The position numbers and the translations under genes were made by a program. Shown one piece after another: positions 58,701 through 64,000 of a DNA stretch of 64,000 nt. The notes beneath the pieces were generated by a model. It made no database searches and was not told the DNA's origin. It saw only the letters and a program-made list of their open reading frames with translations. Origin of the DNA: a virus; IMG/VR virus record IMGVR_UViG_3300029309_000014, positions 1-64,000 of that record; one strand, written 5' to 3'. How positions within the stretch are numbered: position 1 is the first letter of the stretch; every line of letters starts with the position of its first letter.

Positions 58701-59214
58701 CAGCGGAATAACTTGATCCCCCTATTGCATGAGCAACCGTGTTATTCATATGCGTATCTAAATTTTGTGTTGGGGTTGTTGTGCTTGTGTAAGCGTATGA
58801 TGTTCCATTGACAGAAAGTACAATTCTATTTCCAGCAGTGCCATCGGTAGTATCGACTGTAACAACTACATTATACCATGCTGAAGGATCTCTAAATTTA
58901 GCGGTAGTATAAACATAAATTTGATCACTATTAGATGTGTTTTGGTAAACAGCTAATCTGTCACTGCTATCAATCCAAATCTGAAATCGGTTTTGAGCAT
59001 CAGCACCAGCCGAATAAAGTACATGATCACCGCTTGATGTAAGGCTACGTTTAACCCAACAACTAAACGTAAATGTCCTACGATTACCGGCAGACGCAGG
59101 GGTTCTTGTTAATCGCTGACTCAACCCATCATCAAACTTCAACGACTGGTCAAGCAGTAGCTTGTAAAAGCCTGTGCTTACTTCGCCTGAACCCGCTGCT
59201 TGAATTATACTCAT
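55738..59214 (-). CDS. Giant LamG/SPRY-type tail fibre
   Basis: A 1158-residue protein with concanavalin A-like and SPRY-like folds. Residues 30-200: LamG domain (RTFTFSCWVKRS, YVYTTAKFRDPSAWYNVVV, DGYIAEVNAIDG). Then three or four units with GLSSAPKWVIAKNR-type strands (F-x-G-x-S-T, W-x-x-K-N/S-R, W-x-DS/TTR) alternate with a SPRY-like unit (about 610-780: SGKWYVEVKSIAGFGWVGFSH, DIIGIAADFDSGTVEFFINN). The last repeats lie at about 800-1158. It is likely to bind host glycans. The first 85 codons are nearly identical to positions 1-256. Confidence 0.75.
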   Translation of the reverse strand: MSIIQAAGSGEVSTGFYKLLLDQSLKFDDGLSQRLTRTPASAGNRRTFTFSCWVKRSLTSSGDHVLYSAGADAQNRFQIWIDSSDRLAVYQNTSNSDQIYVYTTAKFRDPSAWYNVVVTVDTTDGTAGNRIVLSVNGTSYAYTSTTTPTQNLDTHMNNTVAHAIGGSSYSAVSLLDGYIAEVNAIDGAALTAASFGETKNGIWIPKDTSGLTFGTNGFHLTFKDDVISEGFNTAIFEGNSTTQSISGLGFSPGLVWVKDRDNGNSHAWSDVVRGRGRNLISNATNAEVSAAAATDKDLISFDADGFSVGQFEDGTYNNNGSSMVAWCWEAGGAPTADNSAGAGATPTSGSVKIDGSNLGSALAGSIAATRISANTARGFSIVTFEGTSTAGSVAHGLSSAPKWVIAKNRDSSTEWPVYHDSVNSGGGSYLRLDSTAANTSSSIIWTDSPSSTVVNIGTYEYVNRDSMVLYCWAEVSGYSKFGSYTGNGSATGPTVTTGFAPAWIMIKSSVGTIGHWNIWDTTRHPSNPNDDRLYANLSNAEDAGGSYDIEVTATGFQIKHTGSDVNTSSATYIYMAFADTREAAFFKDVSSNGNHFTPVNLDYRDSVPDVPTNNFVTLNPLYTFQSGGTNYFSPTLSEGNLRADYSSTSGALFAASTIFVDSGKWYVEVKSIAGFGWVGFSHFTNSSTSAGYALILENGSKDYNGTSVSAVDSVSDGDIIGIAADFDSGTVEFFINNASQTQRDISSFVGVGKFFAFGAYLSGSDNLVHFNFGQDSSFAGLHATANSNADGNGHGSFAYAPPSGFLALCSQNLPDVDIIDGTDNFNTVLYTGDGSTTQNVTVGFDPDFTWIKSRSSGSGHHSLVDSVRGDKALNSNQTIAEYGVGPFNSNANGTIDVPYYANDYSMNTNSATYVAWNWLAGTAFSNDASATGVGTIDSTGQVNTTAGFSIVSYTGTGSAGTIKHGLSAAPEMLIVKNKDTARDWMVYHSALGATKRIWLNYTLAQDSGTAASATWNDTAPTSTVFSIGNNIHINESGDNYICYAFHSVEGYCKVGSYVGNGNADGSFVYTGFRPAWIMVKNYGTTGGWEIHDNKRPGYNPAEKTVDANTTAAESNSNDLDILSNGFKVRNTYGTSNGSANTYIYLAFADQPFKFSNSG

Positions 59215-59223
59215 GATTTAGTC

Positions 59224-60216
59224 CTAAGTTAAGATAGCTGTAGCACCTACAAGAATTGTGTTATTGCCACTGGCCGCAGTTACATAATATGTCACAAAGT
59301 AAGTGCCTGTTGCACTCAGCGCAGTTAATATGTCTGCATTAATAGCTACATCTGCGTGTGCGCTAACTGTATGATTACCGCCATTTACAAATTTAATAGA
59401 GCCTGATTGACCCGCAGCTTTATTTGTAAAAGTCATCGTTACAGTTCCGGCTGTAGTAGTAGTAAAATTATTTGCCGTTGCTAAATCATAAGTCGCATCA
59501 TTTTCAGCCGTTATTGTGCTGCCGATTGCCCTGCCAACTACCGTAACATCATCATTTACAGTTAAAATTGTTGTGCCTGTTGCAATGGAAGCCACAGTAG
59601 CATCCGCGTCATTTTTAATAGTAACATCTGATGTAGAGCCTTGGCCCGTTAGGATCAGGCCCTCTGCCGCAGTAAAACCAATCGCGGCATCATCTCCGGC
59701 AGCAGTATCTCCTGCGGCTTGTAATGTCCCTGCCGCAACAATATCGGCAGCAGCATTGAATGTGCCAGCTATAGATAAATCAGTAAGGGCATCAACTACG
59801 GCCGCACCACTTCCCGCACCGTCCAAATAAACCATAGATACCTGACCATTTGGTATAGTTACATTGGCTCCAGACCCTTGACTAATTATAATACTATAAG
59901 GACCAGAACTACCACTGTCTGTAGTGGCGTTCTCAATTATATGAACTCTGCTTATAGTGTTTGGGGCTATTGTAATTGTGCAGTTAGAGTCCAAAGCACC
60001 TGTGTATTTTACATACATATTGCGAACAGGATCTGCTGCCCCATCAGCTATAGTGCTTGTGTGCGTATCAGCATTTGTTGTTATAGCTTCTGTGCCAAAA
60101 CCAAATGCTTCAGCTATAAGTTCAAGGTTTGTATTTGTTGTTGTTCCCCAAGTACCAGAACCATCGCCAGTACCTAGCTCATTAAGTCTTAAATCATTTA
60201 CATAGGTGCTTGCCAT
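59224..60216 (-). CDS. Tail fibre-associated structural protein (copy B)
   Basis: A 330-residue homologue of 266-1258 with the same length and start. Substitutions are limited and clustered: around residues 35-75 (GEAF to AEAF; DQARAMYIKY to DPVRNMYVKY) and around residue 245 (LEVGNNF to LATANNF). The rest is nearly unchanged. A tail fibre or baseplate role is inferred. Confidence 0.7.
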   Translation of the reverse strand: MASTYVNDLRLNELGTGDGSGTWGTTTNTNLELIAEAFGFGTEAITTNADTHTSTIADGAADPVRNMYVKYTGALDSNCTITIAPNTISRVHIIENATTDSGSSGPYSIIISQGSGANVTIPNGQVSMVYLDGAGSGAAVVDALTDLSIAGTFNAAADIVAAGTLQAAGDTAAGDDAAIGFTAAEGLILTGQGSTSDVTIKNDADATVASIATGTTILTVNDDVTVVGRAIGSTITAENDATYDLATANNFTTTTAGTVTMTFTNKAAGQSGSIKFVNGGNHTVSAHADVAINADILTALSATGTYFVTYYVTAASGNNTILVGATAILT

Positions 60217-60226
60217 TTTTCTGTCC

Positions 60227-60697
60227 TTACGCTGCTATATCCGTCCAATTAGGTGTTTGTGAAACTGTAACTCCTGTCCAACTTGGTGTTTGTGATGGAA
60301 TTATTGGTCTATAAAGTATTTCTTCCCCTACCGCGCCTGTCGCTGAAACCCCCGTTAAAAAGAAGCCTATTGAAGCTATAGGTGCTACTGTCCCTGTTCC
60401 TAATGTAGCAGTTGATGAAGCTCCTGTAACTGCGAAAGTTGCTGCCCCTGTTTCGGTAGTGTTTCCTAACGCACTTGTTCCGGCAGACCCAGTAACCGCA
60501 AAAGCTGCTGCACCTAGTACGCTAACAGATCCTACCGCCCCTGTTCCAGCAACTCCTGTTACAGAGACTTCCAAAACATTTTGTACAGTAGGAGACCCTA
60601 ATGCGGTAGTTCCAGCAACCCCTGTTACAGCAAGTGGAACACTTTGGTTCCACGCACCTTCACCCCAAGTTCCTCTACCCCATCCTGTTAACGACAT
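60227..60697 (-). CDS. Glycine/threonine repeat tail protein (copy B)
   Basis: A 156-residue homologue of 1269-1739 with the same length, GWGxGTWG opening and repeats. Differences fall inside the repeat units (for example VSVAGTASF against VSVLGAAAF), as expected of sequence that is free to drift while holding a fold. Confidence 0.65.
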   Translation of the reverse strand: MSLTGWGRGTWGEGAWNQSVPLAVTGVAGTTALGSPTVQNVLEVSVTGVAGTGAVGSVSVLGAAAFAVTGSAGTSALGNTTETGAATFAVTGASSTATLGTGTVAPIASIGFFLTGVSATGAVGEEILYRPIIPSQTPSWTGVTVSQTPNWTDIAA

Positions 60698-60708
60698 AGG
60701 TTACCTCA

Positions 60709-61161
60709 TTAGGCTATCCGAATAATTGCGTTACTTGCATCTGCTGTTGGGAACTGAATGGTAAATGTCCCAGAAGTAGAGGTTTTATTTGAACTAAAAT
60801 CCAAAACCGCAACAGCTTTATCACTATTTGTATCGTTGTAAATTAACGCGCCCATTGCTGTAATTGTAGCTGTTGTGAAACTAAGATCTGCAAAATCAGT
60901 CAAAGCTGTCGTACCAGAAGTGGTCGGAGCAACTTTAGTAAGAGTACCACCACCCGCCGTGTAAGAGCCGCTGTTGGCTACCTCACCCGTGGTTGTGTAA
61001 GCTGTCGTTGCTGCACCAAGAGTAGCTGTAGTGCTAGACTTACCGCCACCACCCTCTGCGTAAAGAGCCAGCTTAAAAGCATTACCGTTTGTTGCGAAAT
61101 TGTGCGTACCCAACATCAATTCTTGTTTGAATGCGGTACACATTGCTTGTGCTATTGCCAT
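60709..61161 (-). CDS. Conserved phage structural protein (copy B)
   Basis: A 150-residue homologue of 1751-2203 (MAIAQAMCTAFKQELMLGTH), differing at about one residue in ten, for example NGNAFKLALYAEGGGGK. Same one-base overlap with the next gene. Confidence 0.7.
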   Translation of the reverse strand: MAIAQAMCTAFKQELMLGTHNFATNGNAFKLALYAEGGGGKSSTTATLGAATTAYTTTGEVANSGSYTAGGGTLTKVAPTTSGTTALTDFADLSFTTATITAMGALIYNDTNSDKAVAVLDFSSNKTSTSGTFTIQFPTADASNAIIRIA

Positions 61162-61448
61162 TACAGTCTCCCTATAGCGTCAGCTAGTTGATGTTGACCC
61201 GCCTCACGGACCTTGGCGCAAATACTAGCACGTTCTTCCTTCCTAGCCAACTCTATATAGTATTGTGCTAAATTTCGGACTCGATCCTTAAAAGCCTCCG
61301 CTTGTAAGCGGATGGGTTCTGGAGCATCGTCAGAAATATAAATAAGTTTGTTAGCCAGCATCTCTGCTATTTGATCATTAGATAAACCACCGTTTTCGGA
61401 AGTCATTATATTAACGGCTCCCACACTTCCTGAACCTAAATCAAACAT
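61161..61448 (-). CDS. Small conserved virion-region protein (copy B)
   Basis: A 95-residue homologue of 2203-2490 (MFDLGSGSVGAVNIMTSENGG) with GGGAGA upstream. The APEPIRLQAEAF to IELARKEERASI block is unchanged, and differences cluster at both ends (REAGQHQLADAI). Function unknown. Confidence 0.65.
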   Translation of the reverse strand: MFDLGSGSVGAVNIMTSENGGLSNDQIAEMLANKLIYISDDAPEPIRLQAEAFKDRVRNLAQYYIELARKEERASICAKVREAGQHQLADAIGRL

Positions 61449-62118
61449 TGTCATGTCTCCCAAAAATTATAGGGTCGGACTCTACTGGCTCTGGAGGTTG
61501 AATCATGGACTGTTTTGTTATCAACAGACTACCATTCTCAACCGTTTGAACTAAAGGATCCTCTAATCTATGATACCCATATAACTTTTCATTTTCTGGC
61601 ACATTGGTATCCATTAAGCCCGATCGATGCGCTATCTCTATCTTTATGCCTTTGGAAATAGCTGTAGCGCACCAAAACTCTACACAAGCTCTTCCAGACT
61701 CAGCCATGTTTACGTTTTTGTAAGTAAAATCTATGCCAAATAGGCATATTTTTTTTACTTTTTTCCAAATGGCGTAAGCTATAGCGTAAGCTACCGTGTT
61801 ATTAAAATAACATAGCCCAGTTGCTTTAGCTATTTTTTCTAATGGATACAACTCTATAGCCGGGAAATCTGGATGTTCTATACAAGAATATATGGGGGCC
61901 GTATTTTTAGCTAAAAACTCACGAGCTATGCCTGTTTGAGAACCGGCATTTTCTGTGTCTATAAACCTAGATACAGGATCCATCATGAAAGTCCTATCGA
62001 CGTGTATGATGCCACCAATACAATTTATACCCCAAGTTTCATCAAATTCTTGAGAGGCAACTCTGGCAGAAATATAGTCAGCGTAGCTGCCCCCTAGTCC
62101 AACAATAGCAATTTTCAC
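61441..62118 (-). CDS. Rossmann-like conserved phage protein (copy B)
   Basis: A 225-residue homologue of 2483-3160 (MKIAIVGLGGSYADYISARV). It is more diverged than genes nearer the fibre: residues 75-105 differ almost entirely (CIEHPDFPAIELYPLEKIAK against CQLDKRVKQLKLYPLKEVAT), while the YGYHRLEDPLVQTV block is identical. Same four-base overlap with the adaptor gene. Confidence 0.65.
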   Translation of the reverse strand: MKIAIVGLGGSYADYISARVASQEFDETWGINCIGGIIHVDRTFMMDPVSRFIDTENAGSQTGIAREFLAKNTAPIYSCIEHPDFPAIELYPLEKIAKATGLCYFNNTVAYAIAYAIWKKVKKICLFGIDFTYKNVNMAESGRACVEFWCATAISKGIKIEIAHRSGLMDTNVPENEKLYGYHRLEDPLVQTVENGSLLITKQSMIQPPEPVESDPIIFGRHDNV

Positions 62119-62969
62119 GAACGGGCCCTTCTTGGTAGCCCCTGCCTGTTTGCATCATCATTTTCACGGGCCTCACCTAAGTCTTTCAGCCTGACTAAGG
62201 ACTCTATAAATCTCTCACTGTACATCTTCATCACATCCGCTTCACCCTTCATAAAGGTGTAAGCCTCTATAAGACTTCCATACAAAAGAGCATTAGGCGC
62301 GTTCTCGCTTAACCAAGTTAATGTTGTATCGGCAGAGGTTGATACAACTGTCCCGGTAGCCCCACTTGTGCCCCCTGTAACCGTCTCTCCAACGGTAAAA
62401 TCTCCCGTAGGCAAAACTATTACAAATACAGTAGACGACGTGATAGAGTTAATCGTCGTGCTCTCCCCGCTAGTTCCACCTGTAATGGTCTCATTAGCAG
62501 CAAACGTGCCAGTAACACTGCTTACCGTTAAATTAACCTTACTTTTTGTTAAGCTAACAGGTCTGTAATAATAATGAATTTCTGTTTCAAAAGATGCGTT
62601 TGGCGTAGGTGCAAGTATAAAGTTATTTACGTCATACATGGCGTAATATTTTGGAACACCCGTGGTTGATGAATTAGGGTTATACTCCTGCACAAAATTA
62701 ACATCTTTTTGTAACAAAAATTCTTTAGAACTAGAGTTCACTATGGATAAACTAAAAGAAGCTAAATAATCATCTGGTGTGGCCATAAATTGATTACCAG
62801 AAGTCATTGTTCCAGATGCGTTTTTTCTAAAAAACTCTAAATCTACACTTTTAAATATACGTTCTTCAGCGGATCGAATAAACGTGTCTAAATGAGACAC
62901 AAAAACTGTTTCTTGATTGTCTGTGTAATTTTTTACAGCCGTTTTTAGCTCTGTGTATGTATAACTCAT
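62115..62969 (-). CDS. Tail adaptor protein, SU10-adaptor/gp11-like (copy B)
   Basis: A 284-residue homologue of 3157-4011 (MSYTYTELKTAVKNYTDNQE). The family landmarks FMATPDDYLASFSLSI, FNPNSSTTGVPKYYA-type segment and EIHYYYRP are kept, as is the inserted GETITGGTS/GETVTGGTS pair. Helical end regions vary (MYSERFIESLVRLKDLGE). Confidence 0.75.
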   Translation of the reverse strand: MSYTYTELKTAVKNYTDNQETVFVSHLDTFIRSAEERIFKSVDLEFFRKNASGTMTSGNQFMATPDDYLASFSLSIVNSSSKEFLLQKDVNFVQEYNPNSSTTGVPKYYAMYDVNNFILAPTPNASFETEIHYYYRPVSLTKSKVNLTVSSVTGTFAANETITGGTSGESTTINSITSSTVFVIVLPTGDFTVGETVTGGTSGATGTVVSTSADTTLTWLSENAPNALLYGSLIEAYTFMKGEADVMKMYSERFIESLVRLKDLGEARENDDANRQGLPRRARS

Positions 62970-63751
62970 GGTGTGTTCGCCTGCCAACCCATACCACTGT
63001 GATTAGTACAATAGTAATACAGAGTAGGAGCTCCGGAAGCTACTGTTATTTGTGTATAGGCTCCAGAGTATCCGGGTGTACCGCTTGTGGTTACGCCAGT
63101 TGTGTATTGAGATCCACCACCATGTGTCCCATTTGCGGTGGTGCTGAATCTTAAAGGGTGTCCTGAATTAGAGGAGTCACTTTGATCAAACCTATAGGTG
63201 CTGCCCTCTGACAAACTTAACAATACATCTGACGTAGCGGTAGACCCGTTGATTGCAAATTTATTAGAAGAACCCACATTGTAATAGGGGTGATTTGCGG
63301 GATTACCGCTCACTACAGTAACCGTATATGTGGCAGCGATTGTAACGCCTGTTACGGAAACAGTAACAGTACCTATAGAACCCGTGGCCGCTTGAGCCCC
63401 CGAAACAAGATGGCTAGTAGGTGTATGCACATCTCCACCGAAAGTAACGGTCCCTATTTCTCCAAGAATTGAAGGAAGTTTAGGTTCATAACTAAGGGTG
63501 TTCTGGTTAAAAATTGGAAAAGTAATCGTCACACTTTCAGTAGAAATCTCAGGTCTATCTGGACGAGGATCACGTAAAGTCTGAGGATCAAACACCTTTC
63601 GGAAAGGACCTAACTGTGGATGCTTTCTTTCAAACTCGTCTTTTCCAACAAGCAAACCATTCCACTCTTTACGCATGTCCTTATATCTGTAGCGAAGTCC
63701 AGAACGATCTGAAATAGCATAAGCGTATTTCCCGGTTGCATACCTAGCCAT
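62966..63751 (-). CDS. Cupredoxin-like virion protein without zinc ribbon (copy B)
   Basis: A 261-residue homologue of 4008-4781. The last 120 residues (from ATYTVTVVSGNP to GMGWQANTP) are almost identical, including the His and the C-x2-H-x2-M motif. The N-terminus is very different: YAISDRSGLRYRYKD and VGKDEFERKHPQLG replace the CDRC and CPEC pairs, so the zinc ribbon is lost. A GQVGTVTFGG-type beta unit is retained (GEIGTVTFGG). Confidence 0.65.
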   Translation of the reverse strand: MARYATGKYAYAISDRSGLRYRYKDMRKEWNGLLVGKDEFERKHPQLGPFRKVFDPQTLRDPRPDRPEISTESVTITFPIFNQNTLSYEPKLPSILGEIGTVTFGGDVHTPTSHLVSGAQAATGSIGTVTVSVTGVTIAATYTVTVVSGNPANHPYYNVGSSNKFAINGSTATSDVLLSLSEGSTYRFDQSDSSNSGHPLRFSTTANGTHGGGSQYTTGVTTSGTPGYSGAYTQITVASGAPTLYYYCTNHSGMGWQANTP

Positions 63752-64000
63752 TAGTTTGTCCTAAAATAGGAGTATTCAGGAGTGACGGTGAAACTAGACC
63801 GGTCACGATCCTCCCCCATAGCTCTTTCAAACTCTTCTTCATAAATAACTTTTAACATTTGAGTTCTATTAGGAGCTCTTTTTAAAGATATGTAGTAAGC
63901 CAGTCCCGCCGCTAAACAGGGGTAGAAACGAAACGGCACATCCATTGTGTTGACCGCAGCATCCCCATCATCAATACGAGTTAAAGCGTTATATACAATA
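63751..64000 (-). CDS. Tail accessory/head completion protein, gp4-like (copy B), cut by window edge
   Basis: The last 82 codons or so of a gene whose start is beyond 64000. The final 65 residues (from DVPFRFYPCLAAGLAYYISLK) match 4781-5458 with changes after residue 20 (APNRTQMLKVIYEEEFERAM). The frame stays open to the window edge through YNALTRID, matching YDRLTRIQ in copy A. Function as in copy A. Confidence 0.7.
   Translation of the reverse strand, partial: IVYNALTRIDDGDAAVNTMDVPFRFYPCLAAGLAYYISLKRAPNRTQMLKVIYEEEFERAMGEDRDRSSFTVTPEYSYFRTN

Larger units (their letters stand above)
58959..64000. repeat. Diverged long repeat, copy B
   Basis: Pairs with 1-5458 (minus a few bases) at offset 58,958. 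Gene lengths are the same for six genes; divergence grows with distance from the fibre gene. The 3' adaptor-region genes are clearly diverged at protein level while the cupredoxin end is almost unchanged. Confidence 0.9.

Noticed and set aside
1-64000. Integrase or transposase indicating a prophage or IS element
   Set aside because: None of the proteins has the tyrosine or serine recombinase or DDE patterns; lifestyle cannot be stated as temperate.

Overview
The window is a tailed double-stranded DNA phage genome, podovirus-like, of the AT-rich kind recovered from sea water. The evidence is a large portal protein, a terminase pair, HK97-type capsid genes, P22/SU10-like tail adaptors, large internal virion proteins, a T7-like DNA polymerase A and the KGGM-type basic proteins common in marine phage genomes. 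The marine origin is inference from protein style. Almost every gene is on the minus strand, so the reading order runs from high to low coordinates. I saw no integrase, phage RNA polymerase, tRNA gene, CRISPR array or insertion sequence.

Layout in transcription order: (1) 64000-59224, tail adaptor and fibre cassette, copy B. (2) 59214-44410, the large LamG-type tail fibre, tail stabilisation protein, four large internal or structural proteins and a T4-type lysozyme. (3) 43920-42484, a lone plus-strand SNF2-type helicase. (4) 42223-35258, replication: an acidic-tailed ssDNA-binding-like protein, an archaeo-eukaryotic-type primase, a UvrD-like helicase and a DUF932 protein. (5) 35254-28238, a cluster that looks like a DNA base-modification pathway (HMUDK_hel/aGPT-PPlase-like protein, NrdR-like zinc ribbon, TET-associated-type glycosyltransferase, radical SAM/SPASM enzyme, thymidylate synthase or hydroxymethylase, Nmad1 protein), followed by DNA polymerase A and an HD nucleotidase. 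(6) 28155-22915, small early proteins including a DenV-like glycosylase and two DNA-binding regulators, punctuated by promoters and terminators. (7) 22627-15810, terminase small subunit, PD-(D/E)XK nuclease, a compositionally odd insert, terminase large subunit and portal. (8) 15810-7770, head and lysis module: holin, GroES-like co-chaperonin, scaffold, major capsid protein. (9) 7770-5458, overlapping very basic small proteins. (10) 5458-1, adaptor and fibre cassette, copy A.

The most important structural fact is that 1-5.46 kb and 58.96-64 kb carry the same genes in the same order at a fixed offset of 58,958 bases, but as diverged homologues. Joining position 1 to 58,958 makes the late module continuous, so one genome unit is probably about 58.96 kb and the window reads past it into a related variant: tandem related phages, or an assembly that ran from one strain into another. 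A true duplication inside one larger genome cannot be excluded.

Working together: the early region replicates the DNA (polymerase, primase, helicases, ssDNA-binding protein) and may supply and decorate a modified pyrimidine; the late region packages it into a capsid built with its own co-chaperonin, adds a short tail with lectin-like fibres, and lyses the cell with a holin and lysozyme encoded in different parts of the late region.
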